A stretch of 64,000 nucleotides of DNA. Origin: Aliivibrio sp. 1S175. Its GTDB lineage: Bacteria > Pseudomonadota > Gammaproteobacteria > Enterobacterales > Vibrionaceae. The stretch spans positions 124,001-188,000 of the forward strand of contig NZ_MAJS01000046.1 of assembly GCF_001690985.1 (NCBI RefSeq), written 5' to 3'. The position numbers and the translations under genes were made by a program. The notes below the pieces were generated by a model. The model saw only the letters and a program-made list of their open reading frames with translations. It was not told where the DNA came from and searched no databases. This document shows positions 45,418-53,130 of the stretch, one piece after another. Position 1 is the stretch's first letter. Every line of letters begins with the position of its first letter.

Positions 45418-45570
45418 TTATATTTGCCTTTTGGCTATCTCGGTCGCGTTATTCCCACATACTCCACGAGAGTAGGCATCAATGGTGGCAGGCCGCTTAC
45501 CTTGCAGAGTTAAGTTGGTAAGGTGTAATTCATAAAGGCGATGATATCGTTCTAGTTCGGTTGGGATCAT
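45418..45570 (-). pseudogene. Truncated tyrosine recombinase (integrase) 5' fragment
   Basis: ATG at 45570 with AGGAG correctly upstream, 50 codons, then TAA. The first 35 residues (ERYHRLYELHLTNLTLQGKR, then PATIDAYSR) look like the SAM-like N-terminal core-binding start of a phage-type integrase. After AYSRG the similarity stops, and no catalytic R-H-R-Y domain follows downstream on this strand. I take it as a broken recombinase gene; the family is judged by eye only. Confidence 0.55.
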
Positions 45571-45660
45571 GGTGTTTACTCCTGTTATCCTCCATCAAAA
45601 CGATGGAGGTACAGAGAGTATTGACGATACCGGCTTTACTCTGCCGCTAAGCGGCTTCGT

Positions 45661-45786
45661 TCACAAATACATTAAGACAGATTTCCAACGCTTGGAATTT
45701 TTTCATTCCATCGTTGGGTTTTGTGTTTATGGTGGTATGGTTTAGTTTTGTGTCAGCGTTGTTTACACCTAATTTGGCGTTACATG
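45661..45786 (+). repeat. VCR-like attC site (integron cassette recombination site)
   Basis: About 126 bases, the normal length for a Vibrio repeat. The left part CAACGCTTGGAATTTTTTCA and the right part (GTGTCAGCGTTGTTTACACC then TAATTTGGCGTTAC) follow the order of V. cholerae VCRs as I remember them. The left core has decayed (TTCACAAATAC for TAACAAACGC). Confidence 0.62.
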
Positions 45787-45850
45787 TTAAAGTTGTCTCC
45801 TTTGGGATACGGCGCTATAGTTTAACCAGATTTGATAATTAGAGGTTGCT

Positions 45851-46104
45851 ATGCCAGAGATAGATGCATAGCTTGGACTTTTTGCTTGTATTTTTTCGAT
45901 AACAAGCAGCATAAATTGCCTCATATTCATGTCAAATATGGTAGTTATGAGTTAATCATAGCAATTGAAACAGGTGAGTGCTTAGAAGGTTATTTGCCAA
46001 ATAAGCAACGAAAACGAGCAGAAGCTCACATTGAAAGTAATCGAGTAAAATTGATGGCAATGTGGGAACAAGCTGTTGCTGGTATTAATCCGGGTAAATT
46101 ATAG
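45851..46104 (+). pseudogene. DUF4160 protein gene broken by a 1-base deletion
   Basis: The ATG at 45851 begins MPEIDA and then meets TAG, because GATGCATAGC appears to lack one A of GATGCAATAGC. From there the other frame continues as a good DUF4160 protein: AWTFCLYFFDNKQHKLPHIH, VKYGSYELIIAIETGE, and ends NPGKL. A TTG at 45832 opens the second frame and could give a 90-residue product with an altered start. The gene is paired with the DUF2442 gene 7 bases downstream, as DUF4160 genes usually are. Confidence 0.72.
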
Positions 46105-46111
46105 GTGACGT

Positions 46112-46636
46112 ATGTTAAAAGTAATTGATGTTGATTTGGTAGCTGACTTTACACTTGAGCTTACTTTTAGTGACGGTTATACCGGTGAAGCAAACTTAGC
46201 TGAGTATTTCCAAAAAGAAGTATTTAGTCATGTGACTAATTTTCAAAAGTTTTCATTAACGGCTGAAGGCTCTCTTGATTGGGGTGGTGTTGAGTTATCA
46301 GCGGCAACGTTAAAAGAAATCACGGTTGGTAGTTATACTGAATCTGATTTAACGCCTTTTGACGTTAAAGAAATGGAAGTGGTAATTAAACAGGCATCAT
46401 GGGATTCAATGCAAGAAGGTCGAGCTGACATTTTGCAAGCGGCTATCCGCTCTTATGTTGAACTATTTGGTCACAGTGTTGTAATTGAACGTGCAGGAAT
46501 TAAAAGTAGGACGAGTGCTTACCGTTCATTAAAACCTGAAACAACACCAAGTTTTGGTACTTTGGTTCAACTGGGTCATGCAGTTATTGAATTGGCTAAA
46601 GATAGAGTATCTGCTCATTCTTTGAGTAGCATGTAA
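46112..46636 (+). CDS. DUF2442 protein with C-terminal helix-turn-helix-like domain
   Basis: 174 residues. Residues 1-80 form a DUF2442 domain (VIDVDLVADFTLELTFSDG, LDWGGVEL). Residues 105-170 look like a Cro/antitoxin-type DNA-binding domain (LFGHSVVIERAGIKSRTSAY, SFGTLVQLGHAVIEL). DUF4160-DUF2442 pairs are thought to be toxin-antitoxin-like; this protein would be the antitoxin and repressor. AGGTGA precedes the ATG. The stop codon begins the attC-like sequence TAACAAGCG. Confidence 0.8.
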   Translation: MLKVIDVDLVADFTLELTFSDGYTGEANLAEYFQKEVFSHVTNFQKFSLTAEGSLDWGGVELSAATLKEITVGSYTESDLTPFDVKEMEVVIKQASWDSMQEGRADILQAAIRSYVELFGHSVVIERAGIKSRTSAYRSLKPETTPSFGTLVQLGHAVIELAKDRVSAHSLSSM

Positions 46637-46717
46637 CAAGCGTTTAAGACAGTTCCCTAACGCTTGGCATTTTTCATTCCACAGTAGGGTTTTGAGTTTA
46701 CGACGGTCTGGTTAGGC
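46634..46717 (+). repeat. attC-like cassette site
   Basis: Begins TAACAAGCGTTTAAGACAG at the DUF2442 stop and ends with the core GTTAGGC. The central CTAACGCTTGGCATTTTTCA shares CAACGCTTGGAATTTTTTCA with the site at 45661, so the two are copies of one repeat family. Confidence 0.68.
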
Positions 46718-46732
46718 TTCACAAAGGGAATT

Positions 46733-47245
46733 ATGAAGATCAATATTCGAAATGCAGACATCAAAGATGTTCACTCAATAGCTTTGGTTCACGTGACTTC
46801 TTGGGCTCAAGCTTATGATGGTTTGCTACCTAAGTCGTTCATTGAAAGCTATAACATTGAACGTCGACAAAAGTTATGGAGTAACACGCTATCTGATAAC
46901 TTAGCATCAGTACTTGTTGCTGAGATGGGTAATGAGATTGTTGGATTTTTAAGTTATCGAGAGCCTAGAGGTGACCAATCGAGTAATTCTATCGAGCTTA
47001 ATTCTCTGTATGTAGCTCCTAGCTTATTTGGTCGTAGCATTGGCAGTGACTTATTCGATTATTTTGAGAGAGGTCTGCTTAATAGCTCTTATACACAGAT
47101 AGTATTATGGGCTTTAGACACCAATCAAATAGCTTTGAATTTTTATCGTAAGCACGGTTTTTGTGAAACGGGGCTTCAAGGTAAAGAACGTCTTGATGGC
47201 ACTATTCTAAATGACCTTCAAATGGTTAAGTCGATAAAAGCCTAA
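46733..47245 (+). CDS. GNAT-family N-acetyltransferase
   Basis: 170 residues. LYVAPSLFGRSIGSDLFDYF is motif A and NQIALNFYRKHGFCETG the C-terminal part, as in PhnO/YjaB-like and cassette acetyltransferases. It starts 16 bases after an attC-like site. The stop codon lies within CCTAACAAATAA. Substrate unknown. Confidence 0.85.
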   Translation: MKINIRNADIKDVHSIALVHVTSWAQAYDGLLPKSFIESYNIERRQKLWSNTLSDNLASVLVAEMGNEIVGFLSYREPRGDQSSNSIELNSLYVAPSLFGRSIGSDLFDYFERGLLNSSYTQIVLWALDTNQIALNFYRKHGFCETGLQGKERLDGTILNDLQMVKSIKA

Positions 47246-47271
47246 CAAATAAATCACTCATAAGGATACTC

Positions 47272-48060
47272 ATGGAAGAGCTTCAAGGTGGGCGTGAAGG
47301 GCAGGTTTTTCGCTCTGAAAACAAGATTTATCGACCTCGTGGTAAGTGGTCTGAAACCATACATAGTTTGTTGTCCCATATTGCCGAAAACGGTTTTAAT
47401 GCAGCCCCTAAGCCTTACGGTTTTGATGGAGATGATAATGAAATTTTATCTTATGTCGAAGGAGAGGTTTTCAATTACCCGCTAAAAGGTAATATTGCCA
47501 CGACTGAAGCACTGACTTCTGCTGCTAAACTACTTCGTTTATACCACGATGCATCAAGTTCGTTTCTATTACATCATTCGACTGAATCATTAGAGTGGAT
47601 GCTTCCCAGCAGAGAACCAATGGAAGTTATCTGTCACGGAGACTACGCGCCATACAATGTTGCATTGATTGGCTCAGAAACCGTGGGTATTATTGACTTT
47701 GATACTGCGCATCCCGCGCCGAGAGTTTGGGATATCGCTTATGCCGTGTATTGTTGGGCTCCATTCAAAACCAATGAATACGATGCCATGGGGGATTTAG
47801 GATCTCAATCTATACGAGCCAAGCAGTTTTGTGATGCTTATGGATTGCTTGAAGTTGATCGTTTGGCTTTAGTTAAAGCAATGACAGAGAGAGTTCAATC
47901 GTTGGTTAACCATATGCATAATGAAGCAAGTAATGGCAATCAAGCTTTCATCGAAAATATCAAAGACGGTCACCATTTGGCGTACCTAGCAGATATTCAA
48001 TATTTGAATGACAATGAGCAGTATATTACCGATGTAGTGGTTGGTGAAAAGTGCTTATAA
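47272..48060 (+). CDS. Aminoglycoside/homoserine-kinase-like phosphotransferase (APH family)
   Basis: 262 residues. The kinase catalytic motif CHGDYAPYNVA and the metal motif IIDFDTAHPAP are intact; an N-terminal RPRGKWSETIHSLL region and a GYG-type hinge are seen. Small APH-like kinases such as this occur in cassettes, but an antibiotic substrate cannot be inferred. Its stop codon is inside TAACAACGCTTTAAGAGG, which matches the left end of Vibrio repeats. Confidence 0.82.
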   Translation: MEELQGGREGQVFRSENKIYRPRGKWSETIHSLLSHIAENGFNAAPKPYGFDGDDNEILSYVEGEVFNYPLKGNIATTEALTSAAKLLRLYHDASSSFLLHHSTESLEWMLPSREPMEVICHGDYAPYNVALIGSETVGIIDFDTAHPAPRVWDIAYAVYCWAPFKTNEYDAMGDLGSQSIRAKQFCDAYGLLEVDRLALVKAMTERVQSLVNHMHNEASNGNQAFIENIKDGHHLAYLADIQYLNDNEQYITDVVVGEKCL

Positions 48061-48081
48061 CAACGCTTTAAGAGGTTAATT

Positions 48082-48537
48082 ATGATCCCATTAAATACAT
48101 CAATTGTGTCAGGCGTGGCATTATCTAAAATTGATGGCGAAGTGAAAATATTACTCATGAAAAGAGTAAAAGGTGGTTTTTGGTGTCATGTTGCAGGCTC
48201 AATTGAAGAAGATGAAACTGGCATTGATGCTATCATTCGTGAGTTCAAGGAAGAGACTCAAATTGAAGTGTCAAACCTATACAACGCGCAGTTTTTAGAG
48301 CAGTTTTATGAAGCGAGTGTGAATGTCATTCAGCTTATCCCTGTTTTCGTTGTGATGTGCTCACCGGAGCAAGAGGTGGTTCTAAATGAAGAACATACAG
48401 AATATAAGTGGTGTAATTTAGAAGAAGCGCTAGAGTTGGCTCCATTTCCAAATCAACACGCAGTGTTTAAGCATGTGTGGTCGTATTTTGTAGAAAAGCC
48501 AGTCAATGCGCTTTATCGGGTAGATGTCGACGAATAA
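48082..48537 (+). CDS. Nudix hydrolase family protein
   Basis: 151 residues. The Nudix box is GSIEEDETGIDAIIREFKEE followed by TQI; all glutamates of the REUXEE core are present, but the final glycine of the consensus is Q. It would hydrolyse a nucleoside-diphosphate-linked compound. AAGAGG precedes the ATG. It directly follows the truncated attC left end after the APH gene. Confidence 0.85.
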   Translation: MIPLNTSIVSGVALSKIDGEVKILLMKRVKGGFWCHVAGSIEEDETGIDAIIREFKEETQIEVSNLYNAQFLEQFYEASVNVIQLIPVFVVMCSPEQEVVLNEEHTEYKWCNLEEALELAPFPNQHAVFKHVWSYFVEKPVNALYRVDVDE

Positions 48538-48569
48538 ACAATTAAAATCTTTTATGGAGGCGTGGCGTA

Positions 48570-48659
48570 ATGAGCAATCGTGATCTATTTCAGAGTTACA
48601 ACCACTTTTCAATGCAACCAATGGTCGCTATTTTCTCAGATCCCTACGGTTACTGGTGA
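48570..48659 (+). CDS. Possible 29-residue peptide or gene remnant
   Basis: ATG at 48570 with TGGAGG upstream, 29 codons, ending SDPYGYW. Too short to classify. It could be the 5' end of a gene lost by recombination at the edge of the cassette-like island. Confidence 0.25.
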   Translation: MSNRDLFQSYNHFSMQPMVAIFSDPYGYW

Positions 48660-48777
48660 ATAAAAAGGCAATCAACATTCATTTTGTGAATTATTACTTT
48701 CTGCGCCTGATCGAACTTATCAAATATGTTATGTTTTATAAATAATAAATAAGCCAGAATTATTCGCTAGGTAAATA

Positions 48778-49269
48778 ATGAAAAGCAGTGGTTTCACTCT
48801 AATAGAACTCGTCGTCGTAATCGTTCTTCTTGGTATTCTTTTAGTCGTTGCCGCGCCTAAATTTCTCAATTCACAATCAGATGCACGTATCGCTGCATTG
48901 GATGGTTTTATTGCACAGTTTCATACGGCAGATACTATAGCAGTGAGCAAAGCGGCCATTACGGGAGTTGATGATAGTGATGGGGATGTGTTGTTACCTG
49001 GAACGGATGTGTACGTGAACCGTGGTTATATTAGTTTAAAAGCCGATAATGTAAAAAATGCGATGAATACAACAGGCTATTCAATGGAGAATTTTATGGG
49101 CAATAATATTCCACTACTAATGATTGGCTTGGGAGAGGATGTCGATTTTAGTAAATCGAGAACGGAGCAATGCTTTGTTATGATTTCAAGAAGCTTTGGT
49201 AATTTTGGTGCTAACAATCAACTCGCTTACGGTGATTTAAAGATCACTAAATATTACCGAGATTGTTAA
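48778..49269 (+). CDS. Type IV prepilin-like protein (MshA-type)
   Basis: 163 residues. The class III signal is short and ends at SG before FTLIELVVVIVLLGILL, with the invariant E5 of the mature pilin. Two cysteines near the C-terminus (EQCFVMI and YRDC) would close the D-region loop. Most like MSHA major pilins, but no assembly genes or prepilin peptidase are near, so this is an orphan pilin gene. AGGTAAAT precedes the ATG. Confidence 0.88.
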   Translation: MKSSGFTLIELVVVIVLLGILLVVAAPKFLNSQSDARIAALDGFIAQFHTADTIAVSKAAITGVDDSDGDVLLPGTDVYVNRGYISLKADNVKNAMNTTGYSMENFMGNNIPLLMIGLGEDVDFSKSRTEQCFVMISRSFGNFGANNQLAYGDLKITKYYRDC

Positions 49270-49378
49270 CCCACCACATCTCACGGCATTAATCCCTATG
49301 TAGCTGAGAATTTAACGGTCAATCTTGTTAACAGTATAATAGATTGAATTCGTCAATTAATCGATTTTGGGTAGATTA

Positions 49379-49415
49379 AAACGCCAAGTTACTTCTCGTG
49401 ACTTGGTGTGTTTCT
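49379..49415. terminator. Hairpin after the prepilin gene
   Basis: ACGCCAAGT / ACTTGGTGT, nine pairs with one G-T, eleven-base loop, then GTTTCTCGTTTT. About 110 bases past the stop, so the link to the pilin transcript is tentative. Confidence 0.5.
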
Positions 49416-49486
49416 CGTTTTAGCTCATCAATTTTAGGTATAGTAATAAATACATTGTATAGAATTAAAGATAGGAGAATCAATGT

Positions 49487-49732
49487 ATGACTACTATTAA
49501 TGAACTTACCGTATTTTTTGGTTGGTGCTCCGTAATCAATATGGTTTTTTTAGTTTTCGCTGGGTTATCTATTTCCTTATTTAAAGGTTTTATTATTAAC
49601 GTTCACAGTAAAATACTGAGTATTCCTCCATCAGAGCTCCCTATATTGTATTTTAAATATTTGGCTAACTATAAAGTTGTAATTTTGATTTTCAATCTAA
49701 CGCCGTACATAGCATTAAAATTAATGGGTTAG
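49487..49732 (+). CDS. Small membrane protein, DUF6868-like
   Basis: 81 residues with two membrane spans (GWCSVINMVFLVFAGLSI and a C-terminal VVILIFNLTPYIALKLMG). The FFGWCSVIN start and the LFNLxPYIAL end resemble DUF6868 as I recall it. AGGAGA precedes the ATG. Function unknown. Confidence 0.72.
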   Translation: MTTINELTVFFGWCSVINMVFLVFAGLSISLFKGFIINVHSKILSIPPSELPILYFKYLANYKVVILIFNLTPYIALKLMG

Positions 49733-49835
49733 CTCATATTGATGTGCATGTTAGTGGCCTGTAACGTATATCGTGGTCGGTTTCTAGCCTTTAAGTATTT
49801 AAGTTAAGGGCTAGAAGGTTCAAATAGGATTAACG

Positions 49836-50063
49836 TTAATTTGTTTTATCTTTTAAAATATCACAAGCTTTAGTCATTGCGTTATCAAGGTTTTCTAATC
49901 TTCCTGCACCAACAGGCCCAAGCACACTGGAATATAAAGCAAATTTTTTGTCAAACGGTAAATTTAACTGGTCATATAATTTTTGTCTGATTTGCGCGTA
50001 TTGAGCAGGATCTGCGTTTGTTAAATCTGTCAACGTGTCATAGACGAGTGATGTTGTATCCAT
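49836..50063 (-). CDS. Hypothetical small protein
   Basis: 75 residues, helical and soluble (ADPAQYAQIRQKLYDQLNLP, LGPVGAGRLENLDNAM). GGAG precedes the ATG. I do not recognise a family. It is divergent from the GNAT gene at 50383. Confidence 0.65.
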   Translation of the reverse strand: MDTTSLVYDTLTDLTNADPAQYAQIRQKLYDQLNLPFDKKFALYSSVLGPVGAGRLENLDNAMTKACDILKDKTN

Positions 50064-50382
50064 AGTTTTATCTCCATATTGTCATCTAATATTATGGCTA
50101 TTATAGGACGGATTTTTAAAGATATCCGTCACATAACAAAATGAAATACTCTTTTAAAGAGGAGAAAATTGGAGGCGCCAGTTAATGACTAATAAATTAT
50201 CTATTAGTCATTAACCTAAAGGTTAGATAACATTATTATCAGTGGTCTGCTAAAATTCAGTAATAAAACTTAAACCAGTTTTATATAGTGCGTATATCAT
50301 AAGTATTGGTTTATTAATGCCCTTGGTTCTGGATTGGGTATTGTGTTTTTAGTTTGTATTTACATGGTGTAGGGAGTGGTTT
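50064..50382. other. Divergent intergenic region, 319 bases
   Basis: No gene visible. It holds a 14-bp perfect inverted repeat at 50181-50215 (listed separately) and should hold promoters for both neighbouring genes. Confidence 0.5.
50181..50215. repeat. 14-bp perfect inverted repeat
   Basis: GTTAATGACTAATA and TATTAGTCATTAAC around a seven-base loop (AATTATC). It lies in a divergent promoter region and has no T tract, so an operator is likelier than a terminator. Confidence 0.8.
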
Positions 50383-50856
50383 GTGAAGATAGTAAGCATC
50401 GATAATAGTAATGAACAGGTGTACGCCAATCTATATCAAGGCTATGCGGCAGAGTTTTCAAAAATTATAGACGATAAACCAAATGAAAATGGTTTGTTTG
50501 AAATATACCCAAAAATTGAAGGTAAGGTTTCAGGCTATTTATTGTATGTTGATGGCATTCCTGCAGCGCTCACTGCAATTATGGAAAAGTCACCAAAAGA
50601 GTATGAGATTTGTGATTTTTACGTTTTACCCTGTTTTCGTAAAAATAAAGTAGGTAAAAATTTCATCTCAATTCTTTTTGAACGTTTTAGAGGCTCTTGG
50701 GAAATAAAACAAGTTGCTGGTGCTGATCATGCAGTGAAATTTTGGCAAGATGTGGTTAATGATTATACAGCAGGTAGATTTGTTGAGGATAAGTACGTTG
50801 ATGAAAAATGGGGCTTAGTGACAAGGCAGCGTTTTAATCACAATGTCGATAATTAA
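50383..50856 (+). CDS. GNAT-like acetyltransferase
   Basis: 157 residues from a GTG with AGGGAG upstream. DFYVLPCFRKNKVGKNFISIL is a GNAT motif A and the end KFWQDVVNDYTAGRFVED fits the fold. Substrate unknown. Confidence 0.75.
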   Translation: MKIVSIDNSNEQVYANLYQGYAAEFSKIIDDKPNENGLFEIYPKIEGKVSGYLLYVDGIPAALTAIMEKSPKEYEICDFYVLPCFRKNKVGKNFISILFERFRGSWEIKQVAGADHAVKFWQDVVNDYTAGRFVEDKYVDEKWGLVTRQRFNHNVDN

Positions 50857-50912
50857 ATCAATAGTATACGTTTCTTAGTCCAGAAATTATCGTTTAAAAG
50901 AGTAGATATATT

Positions 50913-51266
50913 ATGAATAATAACGGAGAGATCATTGAGATCCTACGTGAGCGAATTCCATCGTTTGAATGCACAAAAGGTTGCCATGATTGTTGTGGTC
51001 CAGTCACAACCTCTTCGGAAGAAATGTCACGTCTGCCAGTAAAAACGGATGCAGAGCATGAAGCCGCATTGGATGAATATAACTGCGTACATTTAGGACC
51101 GAATGGATGTACAGTCTATGAAGAACGTCCATTAATCTGCCGACTGTTTGGAACAACACCTCGAATGGCTTGTCCAAATGGTTGCCGTCCTGAAGAAATG
51201 ATAGATGTAAAAACTGAGCGTCAAATTCATTATTACATCGCGAATACACGACAAGTTTTGGTCTAA
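50913..51266 (+). CDS. YkgJ-family cysteine cluster protein
   Basis: 117 residues with the family's cysteine arrangement: CTKGCHDCCGPV, then CVHLGPNGCTVYEERPLICR and ACPNGC, probably binding a metal or iron-sulfur cluster. Function unknown in the family. A terminator hairpin follows. Confidence 0.85.
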   Translation: MNNNGEIIEILRERIPSFECTKGCHDCCGPVTTSSEEMSRLPVKTDAEHEAALDEYNCVHLGPNGCTVYEERPLICRLFGTTPRMACPNGCRPEEMIDVKTERQIHYYIANTRQVLV

Positions 51267-51313
51267 TGCTCTCTAAATAAATACAAATAGTACCAATATT
51301 AACGATTTTGATT

Positions 51314-51346
51314 ACCCACGATAACCTCATGTTATTGTGGGTTTTC
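51314..51346 (+). terminator. Terminator after the YkgJ-like gene
   Basis: ACCCACGATAAC / GTTATTGTGGGT with one G-T pair and a five-base loop, then TTTTC. Confidence 0.8.
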
Positions 51347-51432
51347 TGCTTTAGGGATCAACATTATCGTGTTTATTAACAATAGTCCTCTACACTTTAT
51401 AAAGACAATATAATTAATATTGGGAGGATGAC

Positions 51433-51627
51433 ATGGAATTTTTACATGAAGAAAAAATACATTGTCCATATTGTAATGAGCAGATAGTAATCCTTATAGA
51501 CAAAGAAGATCTTGAACATGAATATGTTGACGATTGCAGCGTGTGCTGTCGGCCAATTAGCATTCAAATATCAAGTGATGACAATGATGAATTATTAGTA
51601 ACCGTTCGTGATGAAGACGAAGCTTAA
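51433..51627 (+). CDS. CPXCG-motif cysteine-rich small protein
   Basis: 64 residues. CPYCNEQI near residue 13 and CSVCCRPI near residue 37 form a zinc-ribbon-like pair; the tail is acidic (DDNDELLVTVRDEDEA). This matches the CPXCG cysteine-rich family, although the motif here is CPYCN. Function unknown. Confidence 0.82.
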   Translation: MEFLHEEKIHCPYCNEQIVILIDKEDLEHEYVDDCSVCCRPISIQISSDDNDELLVTVRDEDEA

Positions 51628-51713
51628 ATTCTTATTTAAGAATATAGGCTATTAACGTTTCACTTTGTCGAGTGTTTCTCTTTTAAATCGTTAAAATTAC
51701 GTTATGGCTTTAC

Positions 51714-52862
51714 TTACGACGCTGCACTTTCTATCCAGCCAGATAACTGTTTTGCTTGTTTAAAAGCATTAAAATGATCTTCTACACGTTCTCTGGCCAT
51801 TTTTCCCATCTTTGTTCTTTCGTTAAAAGTGAGTTGAGCAAATTGTTTAATACTTTGTTGTAGTTCAGCCACATTTTTTTCATTAACTAAGTATCCTGTC
51901 TCTGACGTAACAATTTCTTTGCATCCCATTATATTGGTTGTAATAACCGGAGTCCCGACAGCCATCGCTTCTTTTAAAACTAATGGACCAGTATCAACAC
52001 ATCCAGTCTCAGAGAAACAAAAGGGAGCAACTAAACAATCATAGTTTACTAAGTTTTCTTTTACCCAGCGATGTGGTTTTGAGCCTAAGAAATGCACATG
52101 GTTTGATAATCCTTGTTGAATGGCTTGGTCTTTTAATTGTTCTTCCATTTCTCCTGTGCCGACAATATCTAATTGAATATTAAGCTGTTTAGCAATGGGA
52201 GCTAAAGCGTCAATTAAATGGTGGATCCCTTTTTGTTCAACTAATCGTCCAAGAAAGACAAACGTTAACTGCGTTGAAGGTATTTTGGGTTGAATGACGA
52301 ATTGCTCGGTTTTTACACCACAATGCAATAGCTTAATATTGCCAGAAGCCATATGTTCAAAATCGCGTTGCATATCTTTACAAACGGTAACCACAAAATC
52401 ACTGGCAATGATTTTCTTGTCTATATCATAGGCCGTTTCATAGACGTCATGACCGTGAGCAACGAATGAACAGGTGATGTTAAGCAGTTTTGCCGCGACA
52501 ATAGCATGGGCGGCAGTGTGTTGGCAGAAATGAGCATGAATATGTTCTGCTTTTATATCAGCAAGTTGCAGTGCTAATTTTAACCCATAATTAAAGAGTG
52601 ATTTTTTAGGAAGATGCTCTTGTTCTCGTACGAATTTTAACGCCTTTAGAATGCCAGGAAAAGTAAGGTTTTTATACATGCTTGTATGTATATCCTTGCC
52701 TATCTTAATGACACTGTAGTCAAATTGTTGTTTAAGATCTTCAATTTCAAAAGTTAGAACGCACACCTCATGACCACAGGCTTTAATAGAATCTACCTCT
52801 GTTTGAATAAAGGTTTCACTAAGCACTGGGTAGGTGGGTGAGATAAAAGCCACTTTCTTCAT
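51714..52862 (-). CDS. GT4-family glycosyltransferase
   Basis: 382 residues from the ATG at 52862 (AAGGA upstream; an in-frame TTG lies two codons earlier). GT-B fold: SPTYPVLSETFIQTEV at the start, HAHFCQHTAAHAIVAAKL and FVAHGHDVYE in the first domain, FLGRLVEQKGIHHLIDAL and DTGPLVLKEAMAVGTPVITT in the second. The first acid of the usual EX7E motif is D here. It probably adds a sugar to a surface polysaccharide. It is divergent from the GT2 and flippase genes. Confidence 0.88.
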   Translation of the reverse strand: MKKVAFISPTYPVLSETFIQTEVDSIKACGHEVCVLTFEIEDLKQQFDYSVIKIGKDIHTSMYKNLTFPGILKALKFVREQEHLPKKSLFNYGLKLALQLADIKAEHIHAHFCQHTAAHAIVAAKLLNITCSFVAHGHDVYETAYDIDKKIIASDFVVTVCKDMQRDFEHMASGNIKLLHCGVKTEQFVIQPKIPSTQLTFVFLGRLVEQKGIHHLIDALAPIAKQLNIQLDIVGTGEMEEQLKDQAIQQGLSNHVHFLGSKPHRWVKENLVNYDCLVAPFCFSETGCVDTGPLVLKEAMAVGTPVITTNIMGCKEIVTSETGYLVNEKNVAELQQSIKQFAQLTFNERTKMGKMARERVEDHFNAFKQAKQLSGWIESAAS

Positions 52863-53130
52863 ATTCAAATCCTTTAATGCTGGTTTATATTAATATAGCA
52901 AAATATAGGCCAATAAAAAGTGATTAAATATCAAGGTGTTATATTGTTAATGGTGTTTTTATAAGGGCTTTCTCAATATGACAATCAATATGAAATAATG
53001 TGGAAACTTCGCTTTATTATCTTTTCATTTTAAGAAATGTAAAGAATATTCCATCAAATTCAATTGGTTATATTTTGGCATAAATTCTGCTGTAATAAAT
53101 TATTACTTAGAATGTTGAGAGGTGAGCTTT

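Larger units (their letters stand above)
45220..45831. other. Gene-poor stretch within the cassette-like island
   Basis: No intact gene. It holds a minus-strand fragment of a tyrosine recombinase (45418-45570), an 8-bp inverted repeat CCTCCATC/GATGGAGG (about 45590-45610) upstream of that fragment, and a VCR-like attC at 45661-45786. It looks like debris of recombination. Confidence 0.6.

Noticed and set aside
47272-48060. Aminoglycoside resistance gene
   Set aside because: The kinase motifs only support the broad APH fold; nothing shows an antibiotic substrate.
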